DNA of 64,000 nucleotides from Lachnospiraceae bacterium (GCA_910574185.1 CAJSZQ010000001.1:62001-126000); one strand, 5' to 3'. Counted from the stretch's first letter, positions 9,735 through 18,853 are shown. Made by a program: numbers and translations. The notes: a model not told the origin generated them from the letters alone.

Positions 9735-10115
9735 AAAAACTCTGCAGAACAATACCAAACTGGATACGATGACAAAAGGAACTATCTAACTCCAGTATAC
9801 CAAAACATGATATGGATTGAAAATCGGAATGAATCAAGGAGAAATGGGAATAAAAGCGATAGATTGATTGTTAAAAGATAATCACTGCATTCGTTTGTTT
9901 AACTCCAAGCGTAGAGATATTTTCAGTAGACAAAGGGACATTTTGCCCTTGTCCACTGAGAGTATCCGCTATAAAATGGGCGTTAACATCGGCACACTTT
10001 TCAAGCATTGCGTCAGCCCCTTTTGATAGATTTATAAAACATTCGAGTTATATCATAGTCATAGAATTTTACCACATATCTAAACTCAATGACATTGCCC
10101 GTCAATAATAACGAC
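9735..10115. other. Gene-poor stretch with an element remnant
   Basis: 380 bp between the MerR gene and AgcS. Only the short minus-strand reading frame at 9871-10008 is notable; no promoters or strong hairpins seen. Confidence 0.5.
9871..10008 (-). pseudogene. Possible remnant of a mobile-element gene (45 codons)
   Basis: Frame reads MLEKCADVNAHFIADTLSGQ through NAVIIF-stop. It is preceded by a second short frame (ending SIKRG) that overlaps its start, which looks like the tail of a decayed longer gene. I do not recognise the family with confidence. Confidence 0.3.
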
Positions 10116-11495
10116 CTATTTCCGGATTACTTTATCCTGATAGTCAAAACACTCTTTTGCAATTACATTACTGAGCACAAGCAGACAAATCAGGTTCGGA
10201 ATCGCCATCATACCATTAAAGGTGTCTGATATATCCCACACTAACTGAAGTTGTGTAGTTGCCCCCACAAATACAATCAGCGAGAAGAAAATTCGGTACA
10301 AGGTATTTAATTTTGTAGAGCCTGCAAGGTATTCCAGTGATTTCTCGCCATAATATTCCCAGCCGAGAATCGTAGAAAATGCAAACAATGTAATTCCTAT
10401 CGTTACCAGCCAGCCTCCGAAGGTTCCAAGGCCGGTTTGAAATGCTGCAATCGTCAGATTCGCTCCAGTAAGAGCCTCTCCTGTAGTTGAATCAATCTGA
10501 CCCAGCATACCTGATGAGGCGATGGAGAGTCCTGTCATGGAACATACCACAATTGTATCAAAGAATGTTCCTGTCATATTGATATAACCTTGTCTGGATG
10601 GATGGTCCGTTTTTGCCGCCGCTGCTGCGATTGGCGCTGAACCAAGACCTGCCTCATTCGAGAACACACCTCTGGCAACGCCCCAGCGCATAGCGCTGGC
10701 AATCACCGTTCCCGCTACGCCGCCGCCCATAGCTTCAAAGTTAAAAGCCATACTGAAAATCTGTGCCAGCCCCTCCGGAACATTACCAATATTCAGAATG
10801 ATTACTACTAAACCTGCCACAAAATACAAGACTGCCATAAAAGGTACAACAACCGAACACACCCGTCCAATACTCTGGATTCCGCCGACCAATACCAGAA
10901 GCGCCGCAAAGGTAAGCGCTGCTCCTGTTACCCAAGTTGGTACGCCAAAGGTTGTCTGCACTGCGCCCGAAATAGAATTTCCCTGTGTCAGATTCCCGAT
11001 ACCAAACGAAGCAAGTACTGCAAATAATGCAAACGCTACTGCAAAAAATCTTCCCAGACTCTTATTCTTGAAGCCGTTCTGCATAGCATACATCGGTCCT
11101 CCGGCCATCTCTCCCCGGTCGTTCTTCTGACGGTACTTTACAGCCAGAACACTCTCCCCATATTTCGTAGATAGTCCGAACAACGCGCTAATCCACATCC
11201 ACACAATAGCCCCCGGACCGCCCAGAACCATAGCTGTTGCTACACCCACGATGTTACCGGTGCCGATGGTAGCCGCAAGCGCTGTCATCAGAGATTGAAA
11301 CGGCGTAATATCCCCCTCTTCTCCAAGGCTCTTCTCCTGTCTGGCAAATACCTGTTTCAGTGCATACCCCAGATTCCTCCAGGGTAGAAATTTCAGACGG
11401 ATTGTAAGGAATACTCCCGTTCCTACCAGAAGAACCAGCATAACCGGTCCCCACACAAAATTATTGACTGTTGATAAAATATCAGCAAAACTCAT
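10116..11495 (-). CDS. agcS: Sodium:alanine/glycine symporter (AgcS family)
   Basis: 459 aa from the ATG at 11495, chosen because GGGAGAG lies just upstream; an upstream in-frame ATG at 11537 lacks a good site. Multi-spanning membrane protein with family motifs TPFQSLMTALAATIGTGNIVG near residue 65-85, GGPGAIVWMW, YGESVLAVKYR, GGPMYAMQ and NEAGLGSAP. Takes up small neutral amino acids with Na+. Monocistronic, leftward; a hairpin about 120 bp upstream may be an attenuator or end an upstream transcript. Confidence 0.93.
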   Translation of the reverse strand: MSFADILSTVNNFVWGPVMLVLLVGTGVFLTIRLKFLPWRNLGYALKQVFARQEKSLGEEGDITPFQSLMTALAATIGTGNIVGVATAMVLGGPGAIVWMWISALFGLSTKYGESVLAVKYRQKNDRGEMAGGPMYAMQNGFKNKSLGRFFAVAFALFAVLASFGIGNLTQGNSISGAVQTTFGVPTWVTGAALTFAALLVLVGGIQSIGRVCSVVVPFMAVLYFVAGLVVIILNIGNVPEGLAQIFSMAFNFEAMGGGVAGTVIASAMRWGVARGVFSNEAGLGSAPIAAAAAKTDHPSRQGYINMTGTFFDTIVVCSMTGLSIASSGMLGQIDSTTGEALTGANLTIAAFQTGLGTFGGWLVTIGITLFAFSTILGWEYYGEKSLEYLAGSTKLNTLYRIFFSLIVFVGATTQLQLVWDISDTFNGMMAIPNLICLLVLSNVIAKECFDYQDKVIRK

Positions 11496-11616
11496 ACTCT
11501 CTCTCCCTTCGTTTAAAACCCCTCTTTGCTTTTCCATGCCAAATTTTGCTATATCCTGACATAGATTTATTCATTTTAAAAGCAAAAAAAAGTTTTTCCT
11601 TCATTTCCCATAAAAT

Positions 11617-11652
11617 ACGAAAACTCCGAAGCTATTCTCGCTTCGGAGTCCT
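11617..11652 (-). terminator. Strong hairpin upstream of AgcS
   Basis: Perfect 10-bp stem ACTCCGAAGC/GCTTCGGAGT with a 7-nt loop (11623-11649), followed on the minus strand by TTTTCGTATTTT. Could terminate leftward transcription entering from the repeat/prophage side or act as a leader attenuator. Confidence 0.6.
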
Positions 11653-11743
11653 TCTTTATGGATTTGCATTGACCTGATTATCATAACACATATACTACAA
11701 ATATGCAAGTATGAGATTCATTTCCTGCAATCTGCCTGTAACC

Positions 11744-11989
11744 GTTGTTACAGTTCACAGGTCATTTGGTAAACAGTGGGTTGAATCAGGAGCAGGTCTC
11801 TGAGCAGACAATTCAGGAGTGTTTTTCATGGAATTGAAATAGCAGCTTATGCAGACTTAGGCGCGAAGGCTTTCCTGAGCGGCTTAGTCTGCGTTAGCTG
11901 ATAGTTCAATGGAATGTTACTCCGTCTGCTCAGAGACCTGCTCCTGATTCAGCCCGCGTCCGGCAGGCAATGTGTGAACAGTAACTAAC
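11744..11989. repeat. 246-bp inverted-repeat element (MITE-like or structured intergenic repeat)
   Basis: A perfect 27-bp inverted repeat (11783-11809 and 11924-11950) continues with imperfect pairing both inwards and outwards, so the whole unit can fold into one long hairpin. Its outer ends (11744-11760 and 11973-11989) are related inverted copies containing GTTAC-x-GTTCACA. There is no coding frame. The right end is shared with 1191-1221, so it is a dispersed host repeat. It sits directly beside the prophage. Confidence 0.75.
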
Positions 11990-12072
11990 CGTTCAACCTG
12001 CAACTGCCCATTTGCTGCGCGGTTAGCAGCCGGGAATCCGCCCCTTTGCTGCAGGCAGATTTTAATAATCTC

Positions 12073-12132
12073 CTAAAACTGCGGCGTTCCATCCAAATCA
12101 TAAGGCGTCGTCTGATAGACGTAATAAGATAC
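12073..12132 (-). pseudogene. Truncated 3' end of a host gene, possible attachment-site junction
   Basis: The minus strand encodes a 19-residue tail, VSYYVYQTTPYDLDGTPQF-stop, with an in-frame stop directly before it. It has the look of a real protein C-terminus whose body is missing. Because the integrase ends 94 bp away, the phage may have inserted in this gene, leaving the rest at the far attachment site outside the window (inference). Confidence 0.35.
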
Positions 12133-12225
12133 CTATATACTTATTATCCACATCATGAAAATCCTTTATTTTAAAGGCTTTTAAGGTATTTGTACCCCTT
12201 TATAAATTTGCTTCATACCCCACGT

Positions 12226-13416
12226 TTACCCCATTGCCAAATTCTTTGAATCTTTCTGGAATACGGAGTCTAGTTTCTTGAGTTCTTCCTGCTTGAAATC
12301 TTCTGTAACATGGACATATAAATCCATTGTCATCTGCATATTTGCATGGCCTAAATATTTCTGTACAGTTTTTGGCAATATCCCAGATTCAATGCATCTT
12401 GTGGCAAACGTATGCCGGAAAGTATGGGCTGAAAACGTCGGAAACAAATCCGTATTATCTCGTTGCAAGTTTATTTCCTCAATAATTCGTTTAATAGCGT
12501 CATTCAGCACTTCAGAACATATTGGAGTATTAAACTTTGTAACAAACATTAATTTCGCAAATTCTCCTGTTTTCTTATATTTTTCAGATAATATCTTTTT
12601 TGTACGCAACTGTTTCTTCAGTGCTTCTTCACAGATGGAATTCATCGGAACTGTCCTTATACTGGAATATGTTTTAGGATCTCCTATATGAAATTCTTTT
12701 CCCATATCACCATCCAGTTTTTGGTACAACAATGTTTTCGTCACAGAAATTGTATGATTCATAAAATCTAAATCCGATTCCTCTAATGCACAGATTTCAC
12801 CTGGTCTTAATCCAGTATTAACGGCTACAGTAAATAGATTATTATAAAAAGTTCCCGCGGAACATTCAAAAAAATCTTTCTGCTGCTCCACTGATAAAAC
12901 GGTTCTATCATTTGGTTTATTTCTTGCCAGTCTTACTCCCTTTGCAGGATTTCGCAAAGCATATTCATTTTCAATCGCAACATTAAACATATCCAAAAGT
13001 AATATTCTTACCTTATTTTGAGTCTCCCACTGATATCCCTTTTTATCAAGTGTATTTATCAGATTTTTTATATGAATCTGCCTTACTTCCTCCAAATACA
13101 TATTTCCAAGCCCAGGTAAGATATGCGATTTGAAAATATGCTCGTAATGTCGTTTGGTATTGGGACGTACGACTGGAATCTTATATATACTCATCCATTC
13201 CTCATACCATTGTTTAATTGTCATATGTCTTTTTACAGATTCATTTTCTGAATTTTCCTTCAATGCCTTTTGGAGCTTTTTACGTATTTCAACTTTGCTC
13301 GTGGCATAAACTGACTTTCTGTTCCCAAATCTGTCTATATATCTTGCTTCATACTTTCCATTTTTATTTTGCCTAACACCTTTCCCAAGCTCTTTTCCTT
13401 TTAAGTCTTTTCCCAT
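12226..13416 (-). CDS. int: Phage integrase (tyrosine recombinase)
   Basis: 396 aa. Residues 1-60 form an arm-type DNA-binding domain (GKYEARYIDRFGNRKSVYAT), 70-160 a SAM-like core-binding domain, 190-380 the catalytic domain with the Arg in NTGLRPGEICAL, HxxR in HTFRHTFATR, and the tyrosine in MDLYVHVT after YLGHANMQMT. Tn916/phage-type integrase catalysing integration and, with Xis, excision. First gene of the phage; ends close to the left junction, as expected for an integrase next to attP. Confidence 0.95.
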   Translation of the reverse strand: MGKDLKGKELGKGVRQNKNGKYEARYIDRFGNRKSVYATSKVEIRKKLQKALKENSENESVKRHMTIKQWYEEWMSIYKIPVVRPNTKRHYEHIFKSHILPGLGNMYLEEVRQIHIKNLINTLDKKGYQWETQNKVRILLLDMFNVAIENEYALRNPAKGVRLARNKPNDRTVLSVEQQKDFFECSAGTFYNNLFTVAVNTGLRPGEICALEESDLDFMNHTISVTKTLLYQKLDGDMGKEFHIGDPKTYSSIRTVPMNSICEEALKKQLRTKKILSEKYKKTGEFAKLMFVTKFNTPICSEVLNDAIKRIIEEINLQRDNTDLFPTFSAHTFRHTFATRCIESGILPKTVQKYLGHANMQMTMDLYVHVTEDFKQEELKKLDSVFQKDSKNLAMG

Positions 13417-13511
13417 TTAATATACATCCTTTCATAATGAAAAGACTTTCATGGTACGTCCATCATACCACAAAAGCCCTATATTCACAATTTAAATATC
13501 TTCTAATAATT

Positions 13512-13712
13512 TTATATTGCATCATGTTCAAGAATATATTTTTCAAATTTTTTTCTTTTAATAAGGTTCTTCTTATTTCCAACCTTAAGTACAAAATCGC
13601 AATCCTCTTCCTTCATCAATTCTCGTATTTTATGCACTCCGATTTCTGAATAACTTGCAGCTTCTTCAATTGAGATATTTAATTTTTGACTTATAGGTAT
13701 TTCTGTTTGCAT
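13512..13712 (-). CDS. xis: Excisionase (Tn916 Xis-like)
   Basis: 66 aa winged-helix protein: ISIEEAASYSEIGVHKIREL followed by a basic wing KVGNKKNLIKRKKFEKYI, the Tn916-type excisionase pattern. AAAGGG precedes the ATG. It lies 95 bp upstream of the integrase on the same strand and should direct excision. Confidence 0.85.
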   Translation of the reverse strand: MQTEIPISQKLNISIEEAASYSEIGVHKIRELMKEEDCDFVLKVGNKKNLIKRKKFEKYILEHDAI

Positions 13713-13764
13713 TTTATCCCTTTCATTAAATTATTCTTACATTTTTCCTGTTTATATTGCAATA

Positions 13765-14280
13765 TCAATTACTTGTGCTTCCAAAGCCTCCGTTGCGTTC
13801 CATCTGTACATCGTCGTCTACAGTAATTCCATATTCCACAAAGATTCCCTGCATAAAGCCTATTCCAGCTTTCAACTCGACGGTTCTTCTTTCATTGGTA
13901 TCATTGGTAAGCTTTACAAATATATGTCCCTCATTATCCGAGTAAAAATAATCGCTATCTATAATACCAACCGTATTGTTAAGCTGCAGACGGTATTTGA
14001 ATCCAAGACCGCTTCTGGGATAGCACTTCAACACCCAGTCGTCATCAATTTTACATCGTATACCAGTAGGAATCTTTATGGTTTCATTAGGCTGTAAAAT
14101 GAAATCTATCGGAGAAAAGAAATCATATCCTGCACTTCCACTCGTAGCTCTCTTTGGTAATTTAATATCGTTATAAATTTCGGTAATAATCTGATCCGGT
14201 CTGTTTCCAAATGTCGCAATCCAGTCATCCATAAATTGTTTTAAACTTACCTTTTGAAACTGTGCAATCTTTTTTCTCAT
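13765..14280 (-). CDS. dut: dUTPase
   Basis: 171 aa. Trimeric dUTPase motifs in order: SAGYDF (about 45), PRSGLG (about 95), NTVGIIDSDY (about 108), KAGIGFMQGIF and the C-terminal glycine-rich RNGGFGSTS that closes over the substrate. Hydrolyses dUTP to dUMP, feeding ThyA encoded downstream. An N-terminal extension of about 40 residues precedes the core. AGGAGG is 11 bp before the ATG. Confidence 0.93.
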   Translation of the reverse strand: MRKKIAQFQKVSLKQFMDDWIATFGNRPDQIITEIYNDIKLPKRATSGSAGYDFFSPIDFILQPNETIKIPTGIRCKIDDDWVLKCYPRSGLGFKYRLQLNNTVGIIDSDYFYSDNEGHIFVKLTNDTNERRTVELKAGIGFMQGIFVEYGITVDDDVQMERNGGFGSTSN

Positions 14281-14295
14281 GTATATTTAATCCTC

Positions 14296-14595
14296 CTACT
14301 TTTCGATTAAGATTTTATTTTTTACCATCTCGCTTATTATCTTCTGAACCTGCTTATCAATTTTTTCTACTAATTCATTTCTTCCGTATTTATAATTGTA
14401 ATATCCTGCATATAGCGAATTATTGCATACATCTCTTACCTGATATTCCCATTTAAATCTTTCGCTATCTATAATTATTACTAATTGAATCATATTTTTA
14501 TATAGCCAGATACATCGGACTCCATCATGGAAACCAAATTTACTTATTTCATTACAGACCATTTTATTTACTTTATAATCTTCAATTTTTACCAT
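14296..14595 (-). CDS. Hypothetical phage protein
   Basis: 99 aa from MVKIEDYKVNK, preceded by GGTGAACAA. An alternative ATG 24 bp upstream overlaps the previous stop (TAATG). Not recognised; soluble, charged C-terminus (QKIISEMVKNKILIEK). Confidence 0.6.
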   Translation of the reverse strand: MVKIEDYKVNKMVCNEISKFGFHDGVRCIWLYKNMIQLVIIIDSERFKWEYQVRDVCNNSLYAGYYNYKYGRNELVEKIDKQVQKIISEMVKNKILIEK

Positions 14596-14618
14596 TTGTT
14601 CACCATCCAGTCCAATCA

Positions 14619-15290
14619 TTACTTATTTAAATATACTAAATACTCGTTAAATTTTCCTATACAATGTATGTATTCTTTTCCTTTCAACCCTTTAATTCTC
14701 ATATCTGATTTAATATCTTCCCATGAATTCTTTTTTGTAGATAAGGTTTTCAAAAATTCATTTGTTCTATGTGTTAGGGATAAAATGTTCTCGGCATATT
14801 TTTTAGCCACTATGTTTCTATATGCATTTAAATCTTCATTTGGGATACTATATTTTGTTTTTGGTAAATTACGTGTGCTAAACGGACTTATATTTGCTCC
14901 TGAAGTACATGGTTTTAAATACTTTGCAACAAATTCTATATTACTGCTATTAAAAGAAAATTCAATTTCCTTATCATTCTCTACAATATTTTTAATCGTT
15001 CCATCTTGTTCTAATTTCTCATATAATTCTTCATATGAAAGTTCTTTAGACGTTCCCAGTAGCTCTTCTCCCATTGCCCGGAGAATATTATGTCCTCGCC
15101 CAATCGAAGGAATATACGCCATCAAAACTGAATGTCCATAATGATATATCTGGTTTCCATGAGCACATTTAATATAAAGATCGTCCGTCTCAATATTCCC
15201 CTGTTCATTTCTTGGATAATCATTTGTTTCTTTATCTATATTAGCTTTAATCCTATATTTACCTTTATATCGCATTAGATAGTTTGCTAT
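14619..15290 (-). CDS. Hypothetical phage protein, probable ATA start
   Basis: About 223 aa, no domain recognised. Contains YIKCAHGNQIYHYGHSVLMA and a well-conserved-looking KYLKPCTSGANISPFSTRNL segment. The ATG at 15275 is 23 bp from GGGGAGG; the in-frame ATA at 15288-15290 lies 8 bp from it, and no stop intervenes, so translation probably begins there as (M)ANYLMRYKGKY. Lies between NrdG and dUTPase in the nucleotide operon. Confidence 0.65.
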   Translation of the reverse strand: MANYLMRYKGKYRIKANIDKETNDYPRNEQGNIETDDLYIKCAHGNQIYHYGHSVLMAYIPSIGRGHNILRAMGEELLGTSKELSYEELYEKLEQDGTIKNIVENDKEIEFSFNSSNIEFVAKYLKPCTSGANISPFSTRNLPKTKYSIPNEDLNAYRNIVAKKYAENILSLTHRTNEFLKTLSTKKNSWEDIKSDMRIKGLKGKEYIHCIGKFNEYLVYLNK

Positions 15291-15304
15291 TTTTATTACC
15301 TCCC

Positions 15305-15574
15305 CTAATACTCTCCATAATTTGTTTCATATTCTATTTTAGGACAGTTCTTTTCTGCTTCAAGAACCTTTGATAAAGCCTCTTTTCTTTCATAAAACAA
15401 AATCTTACCAATGTCATCATATATAAATAAATATGCATGTTTGTCTCTTTTGTCTATAGCAACAAACCATGTATCTTCTACTGTTCTGGCAAAAACTTCG
15501 CACACTTCAAATATTCTCGTCTTTGGAATAATTCTGGCATAATACAACCTGTCTTTTTTCTTTAATCGCACCAC
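15305..15574 (-). CDS. Hypothetical phage protein
   Basis: 89 aa, GTG start after AAGGTGG. Begins inside a leftover NrdG-like 3' end read in another frame. Compact, mixed charge; no domain recognised. Confidence 0.6.
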   Translation of the reverse strand: MVRLKKKDRLYYARIIPKTRIFEVCEVFARTVEDTWFVAIDKRDKHAYLFIYDDIGKILFYERKEALSKVLEAEKNCPKIEYETNYGEY

Positions 15575-15681
15575 AACACCACCTTCTTCTGACGTAACGA
15601 TTCCTGAATATTAATAACTCTCTGATTATTACTTCCACGCCATTTTAGCGATATATCACGCTGAGACTCTATATATCTTCC
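15562..15681 (-). pseudogene. Second NrdG C-terminal module (remnant, other frame)
   Basis: Directly after the in-frame NrdG tail, the next frame encodes GRYIESQRDISLKWRGSNNQ followed by a normal NrdG ending (VINIQESL...VVLWCD-stop). It parallels the in-frame DGQYIEELKDISLLYRGSSNQ. This is the 3' end of another nrdG allele left by recombination, without a start of its own. Confidence 0.65.
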
Positions 15682-16147
15682 ATTCATTTATCTCCTTTTT
15701 CCATACATTTTGATTACTACTGCCACGATATAAAAGTGATATATCTTTTAATTCTTCAATATATTGTCCATCAATAATATAATCTACATATTTAGTGATT
15801 TCTAAATGAGATATGCGTGTTTTAAAATCATATCTACTCCATAACCATATTTCTTTTTCTGGGAATTTCTCTTTACACTTTTTTGCTAGTACAGTAATAT
15901 CTTTAATGTTTTCTTCTGTTAAACACTCACCACCCAACAGAGATATTCTTTTTATGTATGGCTTGTTTGCTAGTTCAAAAAATTTATTCTCTATTTCATT
16001 AGTCCACTCTTTACCACAATTAAAATTCCATGTTTCAGGGTTAAAACATCCTTTGCAATGCGGAGGTGGACAGCCCTGAACAAACAGGGCTACACCAACT
16101 CCTTCTCCATTACTTATGTCCATTGACCGTATAGAAGCATATCTAAT
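15656..16147 (-). CDS. nrdG: Anaerobic ribonucleotide reductase activase NrdG, ATT start
   Basis: 163 aa radical-SAM enzyme that installs the glycyl radical on NrdD. Cluster motif CPPPHCKGC (CX4CX2C, one residue longer than the usual CX3CX2C), then FNPETW. The family N-terminus is MxYAxIRxMDISNG; here RYASIRSMDISNG is preceded by ATT (16145-16147), which is 5 bp from AGGTGA. A GTG 9 bp further up is part of that ribosome-binding site. It overlaps the NrdD stop region, so translation is coupled. C-terminus ends KIYRVSA. Confidence 0.9.
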   Translation of the reverse strand: MRYASIRSMDISNGEGVGVALFVQGCPPPHCKGCFNPETWNFNCGKEWTNEIENKFFELANKPYIKRISLLGGECLTEENIKDITVLAKKCKEKFPEKEIWLWSRYDFKTRISHLEITKYVDYIIDGQYIEELKDISLLYRGSSNQNVWKKEINEWKIYRVSA

Positions 16148-16148
16148 A

Positions 16149-18386
16149 CTAATCACCTACGCTTTCATATTCAATGTCGTCTATATGATAAACTCTATCA
16201 TGAATATCTCCATATCTGCCTTGATTCCCACCATTTTTTGCAGTACCAATATATCCACATACTCTAAATGCTATATCCATAGTAGATGCATCTTCATTTC
16301 CACAATTTGGACAATGCCAAACCAATTTACCATTACTTTCTATCAAAGAAATATTTCCATCATATCCACACTTTTCACAATAACAACTCTTTGTATTTAT
16401 CTCTGCATACATAATATTTTCATACATATACTTAATAACTTCTAACAAGGCTGAAATATTATTAAGCATGCTTGGAGTTTCAATATAAGAAATTGCGCCC
16501 CCTGGACTCAGTTTCTGAAATTTAGATTCAATGCGCAATTTCTCAAATGCATTTATAGGTTCAAACACAGGAATGTGATAGCTATTTGTAATGTAATTTC
16601 TGTCCGTTATACCTTTTATTTCTCCAAATCTTTCTCTGAGTTTTTTAGCGAACTTATATGTAGTAGATTCAAGAGGAGTTCCATAAAGTGAATAATCAAT
16701 ATTCTCTGCTTTTTTCCATTGATTACATTTATTATTTAATGCCTGCATAACTTTTAACCCAAACTCTTCTCCGATTCCCTCATCAGAATGAGAATGTCCT
16801 GTCATATATTTTACACATTCATACAGTCCAGCATATCCAAGAGAAATTGTTGAGTAACCATTATATAAAAGCTTATCGATAGTTTCACCCTTTTCTAACC
16901 TTGCCAACGCTCCATATTTCCAAAGAATTGGGGATACATCAGATGGTGTTCCTAACAGTCTTTCATGTCTTAATCTTAACGCTTTATGGCATAATTCTGT
17001 TCTTTCTTCAAACAAATTCCAAAATCTATCAAAATTACCTTCAGAAGATAATGCGACATCTGGAAGATTAATAGTTACAACGCCTTGGTTAAATCTTCCA
17101 TAATATTTATGTACATTTGGAATATAATTTTTTGCGTTTGCTATATTTGCTACTCCTTTATCTGTAAATCTGTCTGGAGTAAGAAAACTTCTGCAGCCCA
17201 TGCATGTATACACGTCACCTTTTAATTCAAGCATCATCTTTTCAGAGATATAGTCTGGTACTAATCTTTTTGCAGAGCATTCTGCTGCTAATACTGTAAG
17301 ATACCAATATGGAGAATTTTCTGTAATGTTATCTTCCTCTGTAACATAAATCAGTTTTGGAAACGCTGGAGCAATAAATACACCATCTTCGTTCTTTACA
17401 CCTTCTTTTCGCTGTTTTAACATTTCTTCAATCAATATTGCAAGATCAGACTTTTCTTGTTTTGTCTTCGCTTCGTTAAGATACATAAAAATTGTAATAA
17501 ATGGAGCCTGCCCATTTGTTGTCATAAGTGTTGTTAATTGATATTGTATTGTCTGTATACCTTTCGTTATTTCTTTTTTTAATCTTTTTTCTACAACAGA
17601 ATTAATAAGTTCCCTTTCGTCCATATAAGTATCAGTTACAAGGGAAAATTCTGATTCAACTTCTTCAAAAATTTTCTTTCTACTTATATCTACAAATGGA
17701 GCCAAGTGTGCTAATGATATACTCTGTCCACCATATTGGCTACTTGCAACCTGTGCTATAATCTGAGTAGTTACTGTACAAGCAGTAGAAAAACTATGTG
17801 GCTTCTCAATGAGAACTTCACTAATAACAGTACCATTTTGAAGCATGTCTTCTAAATTAACCAAATCACAGTTATGCATATACTGAGCAAAATAATCGGC
17901 ATCATGAAAATGTAAAATCCCTTCATCATGCGCTTGTACGATTTCAGGGGAAAGCAAGTATCTTCTTGTTGCGTCTGTGCTAACAATACCTGCCATATAA
18001 TCACGTTTTGTAGTATTCAACATAGGGTTCTTGTTAGCATTTTCATCTTTCCAATAATCACTTTTATCATCAAGTAATTCGATAATTTCATTATCTGTTG
18101 TATTTTCATTATCCCTTTGAAATTCTCGAATACTCCTATACCCTTCATATACTTTTGCAGTCAATCTCTGTTTTTTATTAATCAATTTGTCATATACCAT
18201 TCCTTCTATTTCAGAGATACAAATTTCTTCTTTAGATTTATTTTCATTATAAATTTCATTTGCAATATCTTCAGCAACTTTAGGCTTTACAATTCCAGAT
18301 CCATTTTTCATTGCTTTTAGTATTGCATTTGTGATTTTATCTTTTTGAAAATCAACTTCTGTACAATCTCTTTTTATAACCTTCAA
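16149..18386 (-). CDS. nrdD: Anaerobic ribonucleoside-triphosphate reductase NrdD
   Basis: 745 aa. ATP-cone regulatory domain at residues 1-90 (KDKITNAILKAM), catalytic barrel with TNGQAPFITIFMYL and GCRSFL, C-terminal zinc site CEKCGY...CPNCG and glycyl-radical loop RVCGYIGT. Makes dNTPs in anoxic cells with NrdG. Start is TTG at 18386: AGGAGG lies 8 bp upstream, while the nearest ATG (18410) lies upstream of that site. Phage-encoded, giving nucleotide supply during replication. Confidence 0.95.
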   Translation of the reverse strand: MKVIKRDCTEVDFQKDKITNAILKAMKNGSGIVKPKVAEDIANEIYNENKSKEEICISEIEGMVYDKLINKKQRLTAKVYEGYRSIREFQRDNENTTDNEIIELLDDKSDYWKDENANKNPMLNTTKRDYMAGIVSTDATRRYLLSPEIVQAHDEGILHFHDADYFAQYMHNCDLVNLEDMLQNGTVISEVLIEKPHSFSTACTVTTQIIAQVASSQYGGQSISLAHLAPFVDISRKKIFEEVESEFSLVTDTYMDERELINSVVEKRLKKEITKGIQTIQYQLTTLMTTNGQAPFITIFMYLNEAKTKQEKSDLAILIEEMLKQRKEGVKNEDGVFIAPAFPKLIYVTEEDNITENSPYWYLTVLAAECSAKRLVPDYISEKMMLELKGDVYTCMGCRSFLTPDRFTDKGVANIANAKNYIPNVHKYYGRFNQGVVTINLPDVALSSEGNFDRFWNLFEERTELCHKALRLRHERLLGTPSDVSPILWKYGALARLEKGETIDKLLYNGYSTISLGYAGLYECVKYMTGHSHSDEGIGEEFGLKVMQALNNKCNQWKKAENIDYSLYGTPLESTTYKFAKKLRERFGEIKGITDRNYITNSYHIPVFEPINAFEKLRIESKFQKLSPGGAISYIETPSMLNNISALLEVIKYMYENIMYAEINTKSCYCEKCGYDGNISLIESNGKLVWHCPNCGNEDASTMDIAFRVCGYIGTAKNGGNQGRYGDIHDRVYHIDDIEYESVGD

Positions 18387-18399
18387 TAGATATTCCTCC

Positions 18400-18600
18400 T
18401 CAGTTTTCATATTTATTAAATATTTTATGTGCAAAAGTAAGAATTATTGCGAACATCAAAATAGCAATACCATGCTTGTATAATGTATATGATAATATTA
18501 TAGAAATTGCTCCTAACCACATAATCATAACCCACATCAATATCTCAAATAAATAATCGCATATTTGTTTAATTATCCTTTTTAGAAGTTCTATTTTCAC
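18400..18600 (-). CDS. Small two-helix membrane protein
   Basis: About 66 aa with two hydrophobic helices (FEILMWVMIMWLGAISIILS and the later ILMFAIILTF). Start uncertain: GTG at 18600 after GGAGGG is my choice, because the longer frame would overlap the previous gene by over 100 bp. Function unknown. Confidence 0.5.
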   Translation of the reverse strand: MKIELLKRIIKQICDYLFEILMWVMIMWLGAISIILSYTLYKHGIAILMFAIILTFAHKIFNKYEN

Positions 18601-18838
18601 CTTCTTTGTCCACCCTCCATTTACTAATAAAATTATAAAAATTGCGCTCTGTACCTTTATTATCAGTTTCAATACTAACTTCCAAAGGTTCCATTAAGTT
18701 CAGACTAAATATTCCAAGAACACTCTTTCCGTCTACAATTTGTCTTCCTTGTTTTACATCAATATTTCCCTCATAATATTTTACACTTGAATTGACAAAG
18801 CAATTTACATCAGTAATTGTATTTAATTTTATCTTCAA
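18569..18838 (-). CDS. HPr-like protein without the catalytic histidine
   Basis: 89 aa. The stretch FVNSSVKYYEGNIDVKQGRQ followed by IVDGKSVLGIFSLNL matches the HPr fold and its Ser46 loop, but the His15 active-site region is replaced by DVNCFVN. It cannot carry phosphate like PTS HPr. TTG start at 18838 is 6 bp from GAGGTG. Perhaps a regulatory mimic of HPr-Ser (inference). Confidence 0.7.
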   Translation of the reverse strand: MKIKLNTITDVNCFVNSSVKYYEGNIDVKQGRQIVDGKSVLGIFSLNLMEPLEVSIETDNKGTERNFYNFISKWRVDKEGENRTSKKDN

Positions 18839-18853
18839 CTTTCTCACCTCAAC

